DNA of 64,000 nt from Burkholderia sp. Nafp2/4-1b (GTDB lineage: Bacteria > Pseudomonadota > Gammaproteobacteria > Burkholderiales > Burkholderiaceae): positions 62,001 through 126,000 of the forward strand of contig NZ_ML058605.1 of the NCBI RefSeq assembly GCF_003635165.1, written 5' to 3'. Positions 1 to 9,886 of the stretch are shown here, piece by piece; the first letter of the stretch is position 1; the number at the start of each line of letters is the position of its first letter. Below the pieces are notes generated by a model. That model saw only the letters and a program-made list of their open reading frames with translations. It searched no databases and was not told the origin of the DNA. The position numbers and the translations under genes are program-made.

Positions 1-312
1 CCGGCCGACGACGACACCGCGATCGAGCCCAATTTCGATCATGCGCTGTTCGAAATGCTGCGCACGCATGCCGACCTCGAACCGTCGTGGTTCCAGCCGG
101 ACGAGCAGCCGAGCTGGCGCGGCACCGACACGGTGCCCGACGCGCTCGTGCAGCAGAGCGCGCTGGCCGGGCTGCCGGCGCCGGCGCTGGCGCAGTGGCA
201 GCGGCTCGCGCCGTTCCAGCGCTACGTGCTGATGAAGCTGTCGCGCAAGCCGAAGCTCAACCACGACTTCGTGCCGGCGATGCGGGAGTTCGGGCTGACG
301 GCCACGCACTGA
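1..312 (+). CDS. C-terminal part of a nitrate reductase-associated-type protein (partial)
   Basis: The reading frame is open from the first base of the window and stops at 310-312, so about 103 C-terminal residues are present and the start lies outside. The tail has an aromatic/Trp-rich stretch (PSWFQPDEQPSW), then LAPFQRYVLMKLSR and a final NHDFVPAMREFGL. An ending of this kind (F-x-R-x-x-x-x-K-L then F-x-P-A-x-x-E-F-G-L) is what I recall for the Nitr_red_assoc family, small proteins of unknown biochemical role often found near nitrate assimilation genes. The family name is recalled, not searched. No nitrate gene is visible downstream. The next gene is on the opposite strand, 51 bases away. 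Confidence 0.5.
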   Translation, partial: PADDDTAIEPNFDHALFEMLRTHADLEPSWFQPDEQPSWRGTDTVPDALVQQSALAGLPAPALAQWQRLAPFQRYVLMKLSRKPKLNHDFVPAMREFGLTATH

Positions 313-363
313 CGGGCCCCGGCGAGCGTCGCGCGCCGCGATGCAGTGCGGCGCGGTGCGTGG

Positions 364-759
364 TTACAGCGCCGGCAGCTGCCGCGGCTTGCGATCGGGG
401 CCGGTCGCGACGTAGGTGAGCGTCGCTTCGGTAACCTTGACGATTTCGCCGATCAGGCGCATGCGCTGCGCGTACACCTCGACGTCGACCGTCACCGACG
501 TGTTGCCGGTGCGCGTGATGGTCGCATAGAAGCTCAGCAGATCGCCGACGAACACCGGCTGCTTGAACACGAACGAATTGACCGCGACCGTCGCGACGCG
601 GCCGTTCGCGCGCTGGCTCGCGGGGATCGAACCGGCGATGTCGACCTGCGACATGATCCAGCCGCCGAACACGTCGCCGTGGACGTTCGCGTCGTGCGGT
701 TGCGGGACGACGCGCAGCGCGGGCTGTTTCTGCGGGAGTTCCAGGGTCGAATCGGTCAT
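364..759 (-). CDS. yciA: YciA-type acyl-CoA thioesterase (hot-dog fold)
   Basis: 131 residues starting at MTDSTLEL. It is a single hot-dog domain: a GDVFGGWIMSQVD segment near residues 28-40 forms the hot-dog helix with the catalytic Asp, followed by the beta-strand core (ATVAVNSFVFKQPVFVGD). Length and motif order fit the YciA branch, broad-specificity cytoplasmic thioesterases that hydrolyse acyl-CoA to free acid and CoA. An upstream in-frame extension exists in the same frame, but it is Arg/Ala-rich and not conserved in character, so the Met at 757-759 is preferred. The gene stands alone, convergent with the partial gene at 1-312 and divergent from the ABC exporter at 933. Confidence 0.85.
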   Translation of the reverse strand: MTDSTLELPQKQPALRVVPQPHDANVHGDVFGGWIMSQVDIAGSIPASQRANGRVATVAVNSFVFKQPVFVGDLLSFYATITRTGNTSVTVDVEVYAQRMRLIGEIVKVTEATLTYVATGPDRKPRQLPAL

Positions 760-932
760 GGCGGGGCTTTCATCCTGTAATAAGTAGGCCGCCGCGCGCA
801 GGCCGGCCGGCGCGGCCGCCGGCAGCGGCGCTAAGCGGCTTCTGCGACAATACAACGATCACAAATTGTACGAGAAAGTGCGCGAGTCGGCCGCCGCAAC
901 ACGCGTCCGGCACCGTCGCCGATCCTTCCCCC

Positions 933-2804
933 ATGCGCCGATATTCCGCTTCCGGCGAGCCCGCGCCGGCTCCGACCGGGCCCCGCAACGACTGGCAGAC
1001 CATCCGGTCGCTGCTGCCGTATCTCGCCACCTACAAATGGCGCGTCGCGCTCGCGCTCGGCTGCCTGATCGGCGCGAAGGTCGCGAACCTCGGCGTGCCG
1101 GTCGTGATGAAACGCATCGTCGACCACCTGTCCGCCGTGCAGCAGCTGACCGCGCTCGGCCGCGCCGAGCAGTCGGCCGGCATCGTGCTCGCGAGTGGCG
1201 TCGGCCTGCTGGTGGTCGCGTATGCGTTCGTGCGGCTGTCGACGTCGCTCTTCACCGAGCTGCGCGAAATCCTGTTCTCGAAGGTGACCGAGAGCGCGGT
1301 GCGCCAGCTCGCGCTGCAGGTGTTCCGGCATCTGCACGGGCTGTCGCTGCGCTTCCATCTCGAACGCCAGACGGGCGGCATGTCGCGCGACATCGAGCGC
1401 GGCACGCGCGGCATCCAGCAACTGATTTCCTATTCGCTGTACAGCATCCTGCCGACGCTCGTCGAGGTCGGGCTCGTGCTCGGCTTCTTCGTGGTCAAGT
1501 ACGACGCGTACTACGCGTACGTGACGTTCGCGGCGCTCGTCACGTACATCGTGTTCACCGTGAAGGTCACCAACTGGCGCACGCACTTTCGCCGCACGAT
1601 GAACGAGCTCGATTCGCGCGCGAACTCGCGGGCGATCGATTCGCTGATCAACTACGAGACGGTGAAGTACTTCGGCAACGAGGAGTGGGAGGCGCAGCGC
1701 TACGACGAGAACCTGAAGCGCTATCGCAAGGCCGCGATCCGCTCGCAGAATTCGCTGTCGGTGCTCAACTTCGGCCAGCAGGCGATCATCGGCACCGGGC
1801 TCGTGTTCATCCTGTGGCGCGCGACGCAGGGCGTGCTGGCCGGCAAGCTCACGCTCGGCGATCTCGTGCTGATCAACACGTTCATGCTGCAGCTGTACAT
1901 TCCGCTGAACTTCCTCGGTGTCGTGTATCGCGAGCTGAAGCAGAGCCTGACTGACATGGACCGGATGTTCGGGCTGCTGTCGTCGGCGAAGGAGGTCGCG
2001 GACGCGCCCGACGCGCGGCCGCTCGCGGTGGCCGGCGCGCAGGTGCGCTTCGAGCACGTGAATTTCGCGTACGAAGCATCGCGGCCGATCCTGCACGACG
2101 TGACGTTCACGATCGAAGCGGGCACGACGACCGCGGTGGTCGGTCACAGCGGCTCGGGCAAGTCGACGCTGTCGCGGCTGCTGTTCCGCTTCTACGATCT
2201 GGACCGGCAGGCGGGCGGCGCGATTCGCATCGACGGCCAGGACATTCGCGACGTCACGCAGGACTCGCTGCGCGCGTCGATTGGGATCGTGCCGCAGGAC
2301 ACCGTGCTGTTCAACGACTCGATCTACTACAACATCGCGTACGGCCGGCCGACCGCGAGCCGCGACGAAGTGATCGCGGCCGCGCGTGCCGCGCACATCC
2401 ACGACTTCATCGAGAGCTTGCCGAAGGGTTACGACACGCCGGTCGGCGAGCGCGGGCTGAAGCTGTCGGGCGGCGAGAAGCAGCGCGTCGCGATCGCGCG
2501 CACGCTGCTGAAGGATCCGCCGGTGCTGCTGTTCGACGAGGCGACCTCCGCGCTCGATTCGCGCTCGGAGCGCGCGATCCAGCAGGAGCTCGACCAGATC
2601 GCGCGGCACCGCACGACGCTCGTGATCGCGCACCGGCTGTCGACGGTCGTGCATGCGCAGCAGATTCTCGTGATGGACCACGGGCGGATCGTCGAGCGCG
2701 GCACGCATGACGAACTCGTGCGCGCGGGCGGGCTGTATGCGCAGATGTGGGCGCTGCAGCAGCAGCGCGCGGCGGCGGGCGGGGAAGCGGCCGAGGCCGC
2801 GTGA
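933..2804 (+). CDS. Atm1/HMT-type ABC exporter, fused permease and ATPase
   Basis: 623 residues. Residues 20-340 form the six-helix type I exporter membrane domain; the C-terminal half is the nucleotide-binding domain. Walker A GHSGSGKST is at 404-412, the signature LSGGEKQ at 511-517, and Walker B (VLLFDEATSALDS) begins near 531. The early DWQTIRSLLPYL motif and RDIERGTRGIQQL in the membrane domain are typical of the Atm1/ABCB7 (heavy metal tolerance) branch, homodimeric exporters implicated in glutathione-derived or Fe-S/heavy-metal substrates. MsbA-like lipid export is less likely from these motifs. No accessory transporter gene adjoins it. It converges on murU across a 210-base gap. Confidence 0.88.
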   Translation: MRRYSASGEPAPAPTGPRNDWQTIRSLLPYLATYKWRVALALGCLIGAKVANLGVPVVMKRIVDHLSAVQQLTALGRAEQSAGIVLASGVGLLVVAYAFVRLSTSLFTELREILFSKVTESAVRQLALQVFRHLHGLSLRFHLERQTGGMSRDIERGTRGIQQLISYSLYSILPTLVEVGLVLGFFVVKYDAYYAYVTFAALVTYIVFTVKVTNWRTHFRRTMNELDSRANSRAIDSLINYETVKYFGNEEWEAQRYDENLKRYRKAAIRSQNSLSVLNFGQQAIIGTGLVFILWRATQGVLAGKLTLGDLVLINTFMLQLYIPLNFLGVVYRELKQSLTDMDRMFGLLSSAKEVADAPDARPLAVAGAQVRFEHVNFAYEASRPILHDVTFTIEAGTTTAVVGHSGSGKSTLSRLLFRFYDLDRQAGGAIRIDGQDIRDVTQDSLRASIGIVPQDTVLFNDSIYYNIAYGRPTASRDEVIAAARAAHIHDFIESLPKGYDTPVGERGLKLSGGEKQRVAIARTLLKDPPVLLFDEATSALDSRSERAIQQELDQIARHRTTLVIAHRLSTVVHAQQILVMDHGRIVERGTHDELVRAGGLYAQMWALQQQRAAAGGEAAEAA

Positions 2805-3014
2805 GCGTGGAAGCCGCGCGACGGAGCGCGGCGAGAATGGGCGGTTTGTCGGCCGCGGCCGCGGCCGCGGCTGCGGGCGGCAGGGCGCAGGCACGGCCCA
2901 GTGACCCGGCTGAGCGTTCGTTGCATCGGCTTCGGGCTCGGCATGTCGCCGATCCGCCGGGCCTTCATCGCCCTGTCAGGTCATCGTGCGAACCCGTGCT
3001 CGGGCGCCCGACGA
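2805..3014. other. Intergenic gap between convergent ABC exporter and murU, with GGCCGC repeats
   Basis: The gap holds three consecutive GGCCGC hexamers at 2851-2868 followed by a GGCTGC variant. I see no hairpin with a T-run that would make a convincing intrinsic terminator, and no credible small gene. Confidence 0.5.
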
Positions 3015-3737
3015 TCAGCGCGCGGCCGCGCGCAGCCGTGCGTCCAGTTCGCCGAGCTGCGCGGGCGTGCCGACGTTCTCCCAGATACCTTCATACAGTT
3101 CCCCGGTCGCGCGGCCGGCTTCGATCGTCGCCGTGAAGTACGGCTTCAGCGCGCGGTGCGTGCCGGGCTCGATGTCGCGGAACATCCGCGTGTCGTACAC
3201 GCCGATGCTGCCGAACGTGACGCGCGGCGCGCCAGCGAGGGCGAGCCGGCCGTCGTCGCGCAGCACGAAATCGCCGTCCGGATGGAACGGCGGGTTCGGC
3301 ACCATCACGAGATGCAGCGCCGGCGCGTCGAGCGCGGCCATCCGTGCGGCACGCGCGGCGAGCGTCCGGTAGTCGAAGCCGCAATACACGTCGCCCGCAA
3401 CCGCTGCGAACACCGTCGGCTCGCCGTCGCGCTCGAGCAGCGGCAGCGCCTGCGCGATACCGCCGGCGGTCTCCAGTGCATCGCCTTCGGCCGAATACGC
3501 GAGCCGCACGCCCCAGCGCGAACCGTCGCCGAGCGTCGCCTCGAACTGTTCGCCGAGCCACGCGTGGTTGATCACGATCGTCTCGATGCCCGCGCGAGCG
3601 AGCGCCTCGATCTGCCAGACGATCAGCGGCTTGCCGCCGGCTTCGAGCAGCGGTTTCGGGCGGGAGTCGGTCAGCGGGCGCATCCGTTCGCCGCGCCCGG
3701 CGGCGAAGATCATCGCCGTGGTCAGGGTAGTGCTCAT
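3015..3737 (-). CDS. murU: N-acetylmuramate alpha-1-phosphate uridylyltransferase MurU
   Basis: 240 residues, a single nucleotidyltransferase Rossmann domain. The N-terminal signature AMIFAAGRGERMRPLTDSRP with K28-P29 is the nucleotide-binding loop of sugar-1-phosphate nucleotidyltransferases. AVAGDVYCGFDY carries the metal-binding Asp, and ENVGTPAQL near the C terminus is the usual end of this short subfamily. The length (no C-terminal hexapeptide acyltransferase domain) and its place directly after an aminoglycoside-phosphotransferase-fold sugar kinase identify it as MurU of the Pseudomonas-type cell-wall recycling route: it makes UDP-MurNAc from MurNAc-1-phosphate and UTP, bypassing de novo MurA/MurB. 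Generic NTP-transferase is the fallback annotation. Confidence 0.85.
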   Translation of the reverse strand: MSTTLTTAMIFAAGRGERMRPLTDSRPKPLLEAGGKPLIVWQIEALARAGIETIVINHAWLGEQFEATLGDGSRWGVRLAYSAEGDALETAGGIAQALPLLERDGEPTVFAAVAGDVYCGFDYRTLAARAARMAALDAPALHLVMVPNPPFHPDGDFVLRDDGRLALAGAPRVTFGSIGVYDTRMFRDIEPGTHRALKPYFTATIEAGRATGELYEGIWENVGTPAQLGELDARLRAAAR

Positions 3738-3774
3738 GTTCGGCTGAGGCTGAAGGTGAAGGCGGTGAGGGCGG

Positions 3775-4824
3775 TCAGAACGTATAGCCGACGTCGGCCG
3801 CGCCCTTGCCCTCGAGCTCGTCGAGCAGCTTCGCGAACGGCACGAGCGGGCGGTAGCGCAGCGCTACCTTGCGCGCATAGGTCAGGAAGCGCGGCAGGTC
3901 GTTCAGGTAATGCGGCTTGCCGTCGCGGTAGTTGATGCGCGCGAACAGGCCGAGGATCTTGATGTGGCGCTGCAGCCCCATCCATTCGAGCTGGCGGTAG
4001 AACTCGCCGAAGTCCGGATCGACCGGCAGGCCGGCCTTCTTCGCCTTTTCCCAGTAGTACGCGAAGCAGTCGAGCTCGAACTCCTCGTCCCAGCTGATGA
4101 ACGCGTCGCGCAGAAGCGACACGACGTCGTACGTCAGCGGCCCGTACACGGCGTCCTGGAAGTCGAGCACGCCCGGGTTCGGCTCGCAGACCATCAGGTT
4201 GCGCGGCATGAAATCGCGCAGCATGAAGCCTTGCGGCTGCGCATGGGCGCTCGCGACCAGCAGCGCGAAGGTGCGGTCGAGCGTGCCGCGCATCGCGTCG
4301 GTGACCGGCTTGCCGAGGTGCCGGCCGACGAACCATTCGGGCAGCAGCTCCATCTCGCGGCGCAGGAACGCCTCGTCGAACGGCGGCAGCACGTCGGGCT
4401 GCGAGCTCAGCTGGAAGCGGATCAGCGCGTCGAGCGCGTCGCGCATCAGCGGGCGGGCGGCGACCGGGTCGGCCGGATCGAGCACCGAGATGTACGACGT
4501 GCGGCCGAGGTCCGTCACGAGCATGAAACCCGCGTCGAAATCGTGCGCCAGCACGTCCGGCACGTGATCGCCGGCCGCGGCGAGCAGTTGCGCGACCTGG
4601 ACGAACTCGCGGCACTTCTCGGGCGGCGGCGCGTCGACCGCGATCAGCGAGCCGCCGGGGCTCGTGGCCGACGCGACACGGAAATAGCGGCGGAAACTGG
4701 CGTCCGACGATGCGGGCGCAAGGGTCGACAGGTCGAGGGCGTAGCGCTCGGCAAGCGGGCGCAGCCACGCGGTCAGGGCTTCGAGGCGGGCGTCGGGCTG
4801 GGATGCGGCGGATGGGGGCGTCAT
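3775..4824 (-). CDS. amgK: Anomeric MurNAc/GlcNAc kinase AmgK
   Basis: 349 residues with an aminoglycoside-phosphotransferase fold. SDASFRRYFRV (about residues 43-53) is the N-lobe motif of this subfamily, RDFMPRNLMV the catalytic loop equivalent to HxDxxxxN, and LDFQDAVYGPLTYD the metal-binding segment. AmgK phosphorylates the anomeric carbon of MurNAc or GlcNAc released during peptidoglycan turnover; MurU then adds UMP. The stop is 37 bases before murU on the same strand, so the two form an amgK-murU operon. It is divergent from lptD, with a 223-base gap for both promoters. Confidence 0.87.
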   Translation of the reverse strand: MTPPSAASQPDARLEALTAWLRPLAERYALDLSTLAPASSDASFRRYFRVASATSPGGSLIAVDAPPPEKCREFVQVAQLLAAAGDHVPDVLAHDFDAGFMLVTDLGRTSYISVLDPADPVAARPLMRDALDALIRFQLSSQPDVLPPFDEAFLRREMELLPEWFVGRHLGKPVTDAMRGTLDRTFALLVASAHAQPQGFMLRDFMPRNLMVCEPNPGVLDFQDAVYGPLTYDVVSLLRDAFISWDEEFELDCFAYYWEKAKKAGLPVDPDFGEFYRQLEWMGLQRHIKILGLFARINYRDGKPHYLNDLPRFLTYARKVALRYRPLVPFAKLLDELEGKGAADVGYTF

Positions 4825-5047
4825 GAAACTCGGCGGAGGGGGGAACGTCTTGCCATATAATACCCCACGACTTTTTTGACGCGCCCCGCGTCAGCTTCCG
4901 CCGTGCAGGCCCCGCTGCCTGTCGCGCCGTCCGCCCGATCGTCTCCCCGGTTTGCGCTTAGCCGCAGTCGCGGTGCGACGGTGCGGCCCGCCGTGCGCGA
5001 ATGTGCCAGCCGGTGCGGTTGACAAGGGGCGATTCGCCAAACGATAG

Positions 5048-7408
5048 ATGCCGCCCAAACCGCTATTCCCGAATGTCTTCCCCGGTGACGGGGCGCCGCG
5101 CAAACGGCGGCTCGCGCTCGCGCTCCTGGCCGTGCCCGGCCTCGTGCCGGCCGTGTCGTACGCGCAGCTGTCGGGCGCGGCCGCGCAGCCGCAGCCGCTC
5201 GACTCGCCGTGGGATCTGCGGCTCGCCCCGCAGCTCGAGGATCATCCGCTGAAGGACGGCGCGAAGCCGGCCACCTTCGTGATCGCCGACCACACGAGCG
5301 GCACGGCCGAGCAGGACCTCGCCGCGAAAGGCTCGGCCGAGCTGCGCCGCGGCGACGCGGTCGTGAAGGCCGACGCGCTCCACTACGATCAGGATACCGA
5401 CATGGCCGATGCGTACGGCCAGGTCCGGGTGGTCAATGGCGGCACGTCGTTCGCGGGCCCCGAAGCGCACCTGAAGGTCGAGGCGAACCAGGGCTTCATG
5501 TCGGCGCCGAAGTACCACTTCAACGTGACGGGCGGCTCCGGCAGCGCGGAGCGTGTCGACCTGCTCGACAGCGAGCGCTCGGTGTTCGTCAACGGCACCT
5601 ACACCGCGTGCCAGTGCTCGACGAACCCCGCGTGGTACATCAAGGGCAGCCGCTTCGACTTCGATACGGGCGCCGACGAAGGCACCGCGCGCAACGGCGT
5701 GCTGTTCTTCCAGGGCGTGCCGATCTTCGCGAGCCCGTGGATGACGTTCCCGCTGTCGGGCGAGCGCCGCAGCGGCCTGCTGCCGCCGACGTTCTCGATC
5801 AACTCGAACAACGGGTTCGAGCTGTCGCTGCCGTACTACTTCAACATCGCGCCGAACCGCGACCTGACGCTCACGCCGCGCATCATCTCGCGGCGCGGCG
5901 TGCAGACGGAAGCGACGTTCCGCTACCTGTCGCCGTCGTATTCGGGCACGTTTACGGCCAATTACCTGCCGAACGACCGGCTCGCGCACCGCGACCGCTA
6001 CGCGATCTACTGGCAGCACCAGCAGAACATCGGCGGCGGTTTCGGCGGCTACGTCTACTACAACAAGGTCTCGGACAATACGTTCCCCGAAGACCTTGGG
6101 TCGATGAACCAGTTCGTCAACGGGACGCAGACGCTGTACCAGCAGGAAGCCGGCCTCACGTACAACAACGGCCCATGGTCGGTGCTCGCGCGCTACCAGC
6201 ACTGGCAGACGCTGCCGCCGTCGATCGCGCCGTACAGCCGCGAACCGCAGTTGAACGTGAAGTACACGAAGTACAACGTCGGCGGCTTCGACTTCGGCGC
6301 GGAAGCCGACTATTCGCGGTTCCGCATCACGACGGCCGATGCAACCGAAGGCGACCGCATCGTCTTCAACCCGTACATCGCGTACGGCGTGTACGGCCCC
6401 GGCTACTTCGCCGTGCCGAAGGTCCAGTACCACTTCGCGTCGTACGACCTGAACTACCTGTCGTCGAGCACGCCGAACAGCCCGAAGCGCTTCACCGAGT
6501 CGATCCCGACCGTGAGCTTCGATTCCGGCCTGATCTTCGACCGCTCGGTGCGCCTGTTCGGGCAGGACTTCATCCAGACCCTCGAGCCGCGCCTGTACTA
6601 CGTGTACACGCCGTATCGCGACCAGTCGAACGCGCCGCTGTTCGACACCGCGGAATCGGACTTCGGCCTCGCGGAGATCTACCAGCCGAACACGTTCGTC
6701 GGCAACGACCGGATCGCGGACGCGAACCGGATCACGGCCGGCCTGACGTCGCGCTTCATCGATCCGCGCACCGGCGACGAACGCGCGCGCTTCGTGATCG
6801 CGCAGCAGTACTACTTCGCCGACCAGCGCGTGACGCTGAACTCCGGCCAGAGCGCCGTGCAGGCGCGCCATTCCGACCTGATCGTCGGCGCCGCGCTGAA
6901 GCTCGGCTCCGGCTTCATGTCGGAGACGGCGTTCCAGTACAACCAGAACAACAACCAGCTCGTGAAGTCGAGCCTCGGTTTCGGCTACAGCCCGGGCGAG
7001 CGCCGCGTGATCAACGTCGGCTATCGCTATACGCGTGCGAACACGACGCTCGACAACCAGCCGATCAACCAGTTCCTGGTGTCCGCGCAGTGGCCGCTCA
7101 CGCGCCGCCTGTATGCGATCGGCCGCTTCAACTACGACCTGGCCGCCGACCGGATCGTCGACGGTCTGCTCGGCTTACAATACGACGCGGATTGCTGGGC
7201 GCTCGGGGTCGGGGTCCAGCGTTTCGCGAACGGCGTGAACACGTCGGGGCAGCAGAACTCGTCGACGCGTTTCATGATGCAGCTGACGTTGAAGGGGCTG
7301 TCGACCGTCGACAACGGCCTCGTGGCCGCGTTCCGCGCCGGGGTGCCGGGCTATACGGCGCTGCCGTCCGCGCCGCCGCCGATGTCCCGCTTCAGCAACT
7401 ACGAGTAA
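5048..7408 (+). CDS. lptD: LPS-assembly outer membrane protein LptD (OstA/Imp)
   Basis: 786 residues. Residues 1-40 carry a basic region (RKRR) and a hydrophobic signal core ending at VSYAQ. The N-terminal OstA/jellyroll domain spans about 75-200 ([23 protein letters not shown]), then a long beta-barrel rich in alternating Tyr/Phe strands continues to the C terminus. LptD with LptE inserts lipopolysaccharide into the outer leaflet. SurA, the chaperone needed for its folding, is encoded 45 bases downstream. The protein has only three cysteines, at 188, 190 and 716 by my count, rather than the four in two pairs of the E. coli protein. The start at 5048 is the only Met before the signal core. 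Confidence 0.95.
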   Translation: MPPKPLFPNVFPGDGAPRKRRLALALLAVPGLVPAVSYAQLSGAAAQPQPLDSPWDLRLAPQLEDHPLKDGAKPATFVIADHTSGTAEQDLAAKGSAELRRGDAVVKADALHYDQDTDMADAYGQVRVVNGGTSFAGPEAHLKVEANQGFMSAPKYHFNVTGGSGSAERVDLLDSERSVFVNGTYTACQCSTNPAWYIKGSRFDFDTGADEGTARNGVLFFQGVPIFASPWMTFPLSGERRSGLLPPTFSINSNNGFELSLPYYFNIAPNRDLTLTPRIISRRGVQTEATFRYLSPSYSGTFTANYLPNDRLAHRDRYAIYWQHQQNIGGGFGGYVYYNKVSDNTFPEDLGSMNQFVNGTQTLYQQEAGLTYNNGPWSVLARYQHWQTLPPSIAPYSREPQLNVKYTKYNVGGFDFGAEADYSRFRITTADATEGDRIVFNPYIAYGVYGPGYFAVPKVQYHFASYDLNYLSSSTPNSPKRFTESIPTVSFDSGLIFDRSVRLFGQDFIQTLEPRLYYVYTPYRDQSNAPLFDTAESDFGLAEIYQPNTFVGNDRIADANRITAGLTSRFIDPRTGDERARFVIAQQYYFADQRVTLNSGQSAVQARHSDLIVGAALKLGSGFMSETAFQYNQNNNQLVKSSLGFGYSPGERRVINVGYRYTRANTTLDNQPINQFLVSAQWPLTRRLYAIGRFNYDLAADRIVDGLLGLQYDADCWALGVGVQRFANGVNTSGQQNSSTRFMMQLTLKGLSTVDNGLVAAFRAGVPGYTALPSAPPPMSRFSNYE

Positions 7409-7453
7409 CGCCGGCTTGTCTGCACCGGTCAGCACGATTTCAATGGAGTATCA

Positions 7454-8818
7454 GTGGCAATGAAGAAAACCCTTCGTTTCGCGGCAGTCGTGTCCAGCCT
7501 CGCCGCGTCCGCCGCGCTGCTCGCCGCTGCGCCGGCTGCGGCGCAGGCACTTGGTTCGAAAGGCGCGCAGCTCGCCGACGAAGTCGTCGCGGTCGTCAAC
7601 AACGACGTGATCACGGGCCGCGAACTCGACCAGCGCGTCGGCCTGATCTCGCGCCGGCTGCAGCAGCAGAACGCGCCGGTGCCGCCGGCCGACCAGCTGC
7701 GTGGACAGGTGCTGAACCAGATGGTGCTCGAGCGCATCCAGGTGCAGAAGGCCAAGGACGACGGGATCCGCATCGACGATGCCACCGTGCAGTCCACGCT
7801 GCAGCGCCTCGCGCAGGCGAACGGGATGACGCTCGACCAGTATCGCGCGCGCATCGTCGCGCAAGGCGTGCCCTGGAGCGTGTTCACGGGCGACGCCCGC
7901 ACCGAGCTGATGCTGTCGAAGCTGCGCGAGCGCGAAGTCGACGGCAAGATCACCGTGTCGGACGCCGAGGTCGCGAACTACATCGCGAGCCAGCGCGGGC
8001 CGAACGCGTCGCAGCAGCAGGACCTGCGCTTCCAGCACATCTTCATCAAGGCGCCGACCAACGCGCCGCAGGCCGACATCGAAGCCGCGCAGAAGAAGGC
8101 CGACGCGCTGCTGCAGCAGGCCACGTCGGGCGCCGATTTCGAGAAGCTCGCGAAGAACAATTCGGAAGCGAACGACGCGAAGAAGGGCGGCGACCTGGGC
8201 TTCAAGGCGCCGAGCGCATTGCCGGCCGAGGTCGTCGACGCCGCATCGAAGCTGCGCCCGGGCCAGGTCAACCCGACGCTGATCCGCGTGCCGGACGGCT
8301 TCGAGATCGTGCGTCTCGTCGACCGCCGCCAGAGCCAGGGCGCGACGGCCGCGGCGCCGAAGATCGTCCAGACGCACGTGCGTCACATCCTGTTGCGCGT
8401 CGGCGAAGGCAAGTCGGAAGGCCAGGCGCGCCAGCAGCTGCAGGACATCCGCCGGCAGGTCGAGGCCGGCGCCGATTTCGCGAAGTTCGCGCGCACCTAC
8501 TCGCAGGACGGCTCGGCATCGCAAGGCGGCGATCTCGGCTGGATCAGCCCGGGCGAGACCGTGCCGGAATTCGAGCGCGCGATGAACAACCTGCAGGACG
8601 GGCAGATCAGCCAGCCGATTCGCACCGAATACGGCTACCACCTGATCCAGGTGGTGGAGCGCCGTGAAGCGGAAGGCTCGGTGCAGCAGCAGATGGATAT
8701 CGCCCGCCAGGCGATCGGCCAGCGCAAGGCCGAGCAGGCGTATGCCGACTGGCTGCGCGAACTGCGCGATTCGTCGTACGTGCAGTACAAGATCGGCGGC
8801 GTCGGCCCGGCGAACTGA
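7454..8818 (+). CDS. surA: Periplasmic chaperone / peptidyl-prolyl isomerase SurA
   Basis: 454 residues from a GTG at 7454; an ATG at 7460 is two codons on. The GGAG at 7445-7448 lies 5 bases before the GTG and 11 before the ATG, so either is possible. The signal peptide is [29 protein letters not shown]. The SurA N-terminal chaperone domain ([17 protein letters not shown]) follows, then two parvulin domains at about 190-290 (LRFQHIFIK) and 310-405 (VRHILLRVG). SurA escorts unfolded outer-membrane proteins, notably LptD, through the periplasm. It forms a probable operon lptD-surA-pdxA-rsmA with short gaps. Confidence 0.96.
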   Translation: MAMKKTLRFAAVVSSLAASAALLAAAPAAAQALGSKGAQLADEVVAVVNNDVITGRELDQRVGLISRRLQQQNAPVPPADQLRGQVLNQMVLERIQVQKAKDDGIRIDDATVQSTLQRLAQANGMTLDQYRARIVAQGVPWSVFTGDARTELMLSKLREREVDGKITVSDAEVANYIASQRGPNASQQQDLRFQHIFIKAPTNAPQADIEAAQKKADALLQQATSGADFEKLAKNNSEANDAKKGGDLGFKAPSALPAEVVDAASKLRPGQVNPTLIRVPDGFEIVRLVDRRQSQGATAAAPKIVQTHVRHILLRVGEGKSEGQARQQLQDIRRQVEAGADFAKFARTYSQDGSASQGGDLGWISPGETVPEFERAMNNLQDGQISQPIRTEYGYHLIQVVERREAEGSVQQQMDIARQAIGQRKAEQAYADWLRELRDSSYVQYKIGGVGPAN

Positions 8819-8829
8819 GCGAGCTTCAC

Positions 8830-9819
8830 ATGACGGCATCCGCGCTGCAGATCGCGATCACGACCGGCGAACCCGCGGGTGTCGGCCCGGAGCTGACCGT
8901 GCAGGCGTTGCAGGATGCCGCGCGGCGCTGGCCCGGCGCGCATTTCACCGTGCTCGGCGACGCGGCGCTGCTCGACGCACGCGCGGCGGCCGTCGGCGCC
9001 GGCCGTGCGGTACTCGCCGGCAGCGGGCCGGTGTCGGTCGAGCATCATCCGCTCGCCGTGCCGGCGCAGGCCGGCAAGCTCGATGCGGCCAACGGCCGCT
9101 ACGTGCTCGGGCTGCTCGATGCCGCGATCGACGGCGCGGTAGCCGGGCGCTTTGACGCGATCGTCACCGCGCCGCTGCAGAAGAGCACGATCAACGATGC
9201 CGGCGTGCCGTTTACCGGCCATACCGAATACCTGGCGGAGCGCACGCACACGCCGCGCGTCGTGATGATGCTGGCCGGCACGGGCGAACGGCCGCTGCGC
9301 GTCGCGCTCGCGACCACGCATCTGCCGCTGAAGGACGTGTCGGCCGCGTTGACGATCGACGGCCTCGTCGAGACGCTCGCGATCGTCGATCGCGACCTGC
9401 GGCGCGACTTCGGTCTCGCGGCGCCGCGCATCCTCGTGACGGGGCTGAACCCGCATGCGGGCGAAAACGGCTATCTCGGCCGCGAGGAAATCGACGTGAT
9501 CTCGCCGGCGCTCGCGCAGGCCAACGCGCGGGGGATCGACGCGCGCGGCCCGTATCCGGCCGACACGCTGTTCCAGCCGCGCCATCTCGAAGGCGCCGAT
9601 TGCGTGCTCGCGATGTTCCACGATCAGGGCTTGCCCGTGCTGAAGTATGCGACCTTCGGCGAGGGCATCAACGTCACGCTCGGGCTGCCGATCATCCGCA
9701 CGTCGGTCGATCACGGCACCGCGCTGGATCTGGCCGGCACGGGCCGCGCGGATCCGAGCAGCATGGTCGCCGCGCTCGACACGGCCGTCACGATGGCGCG
9801 CCATCGCCGCGCGTCCTGA
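8830..9819 (+). CDS. pdxA: 4-hydroxythreonine-4-phosphate dehydrogenase PdxA
   Basis: 329 residues. It begins [17 protein letters not shown], the PdxA N-terminal signature. [12 protein letters not shown] supplies one metal-ligand His and [12 protein letters not shown] another; [14 protein letters not shown] is the family active-site loop. PdxA oxidises 4-phosphohydroxy-L-threonine, giving 3-amino-1-hydroxyacetone-1-phosphate for PdxJ in pyridoxal phosphate synthesis. The start is 11 bases after the surA stop and the gene lies before rsmA, the order seen in enterobacteria (surA-pdxA-rsmA). Confidence 0.96.
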   Translation: MTASALQIAITTGEPAGVGPELTVQALQDAARRWPGAHFTVLGDAALLDARAAAVGAGRAVLAGSGPVSVEHHPLAVPAQAGKLDAANGRYVLGLLDAAIDGAVAGRFDAIVTAPLQKSTINDAGVPFTGHTEYLAERTHTPRVVMMLAGTGERPLRVALATTHLPLKDVSAALTIDGLVETLAIVDRDLRRDFGLAAPRILVTGLNPHAGENGYLGREEIDVISPALAQANARGIDARGPYPADTLFQPRHLEGADCVLAMFHDQGLPVLKYATFGEGINVTLGLPIIRTSVDHGTALDLAGTGRADPSSMVAALDTAVTMARHRRAS

Positions 9820-9886
9820 CGCACCCAAGGACGCACCCAGGCTCACGCCTGACTTTATCCGTCGTATTTTTCGTTTTTCTCAGTCG

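Noticed and set aside
831-2894. 687-codon frame antisense to the ABC exporter
   Set aside because: Arg/His/Asp-rich shadow of the coding strand in GC-rich DNA; no domain features, no ribosome binding site.
5019-5048. TTGACA and GATAGAT as the lptD promoter
   Set aside because: The -10 would overlap the lptD ATG at 5048, giving a transcript without a usable leader for this start.
5209-8667. 1152-codon frame over lptD-surA in another frame
   Set aside because: Low-complexity Arg/Ala/Pro; overlaps two well-supported genes.
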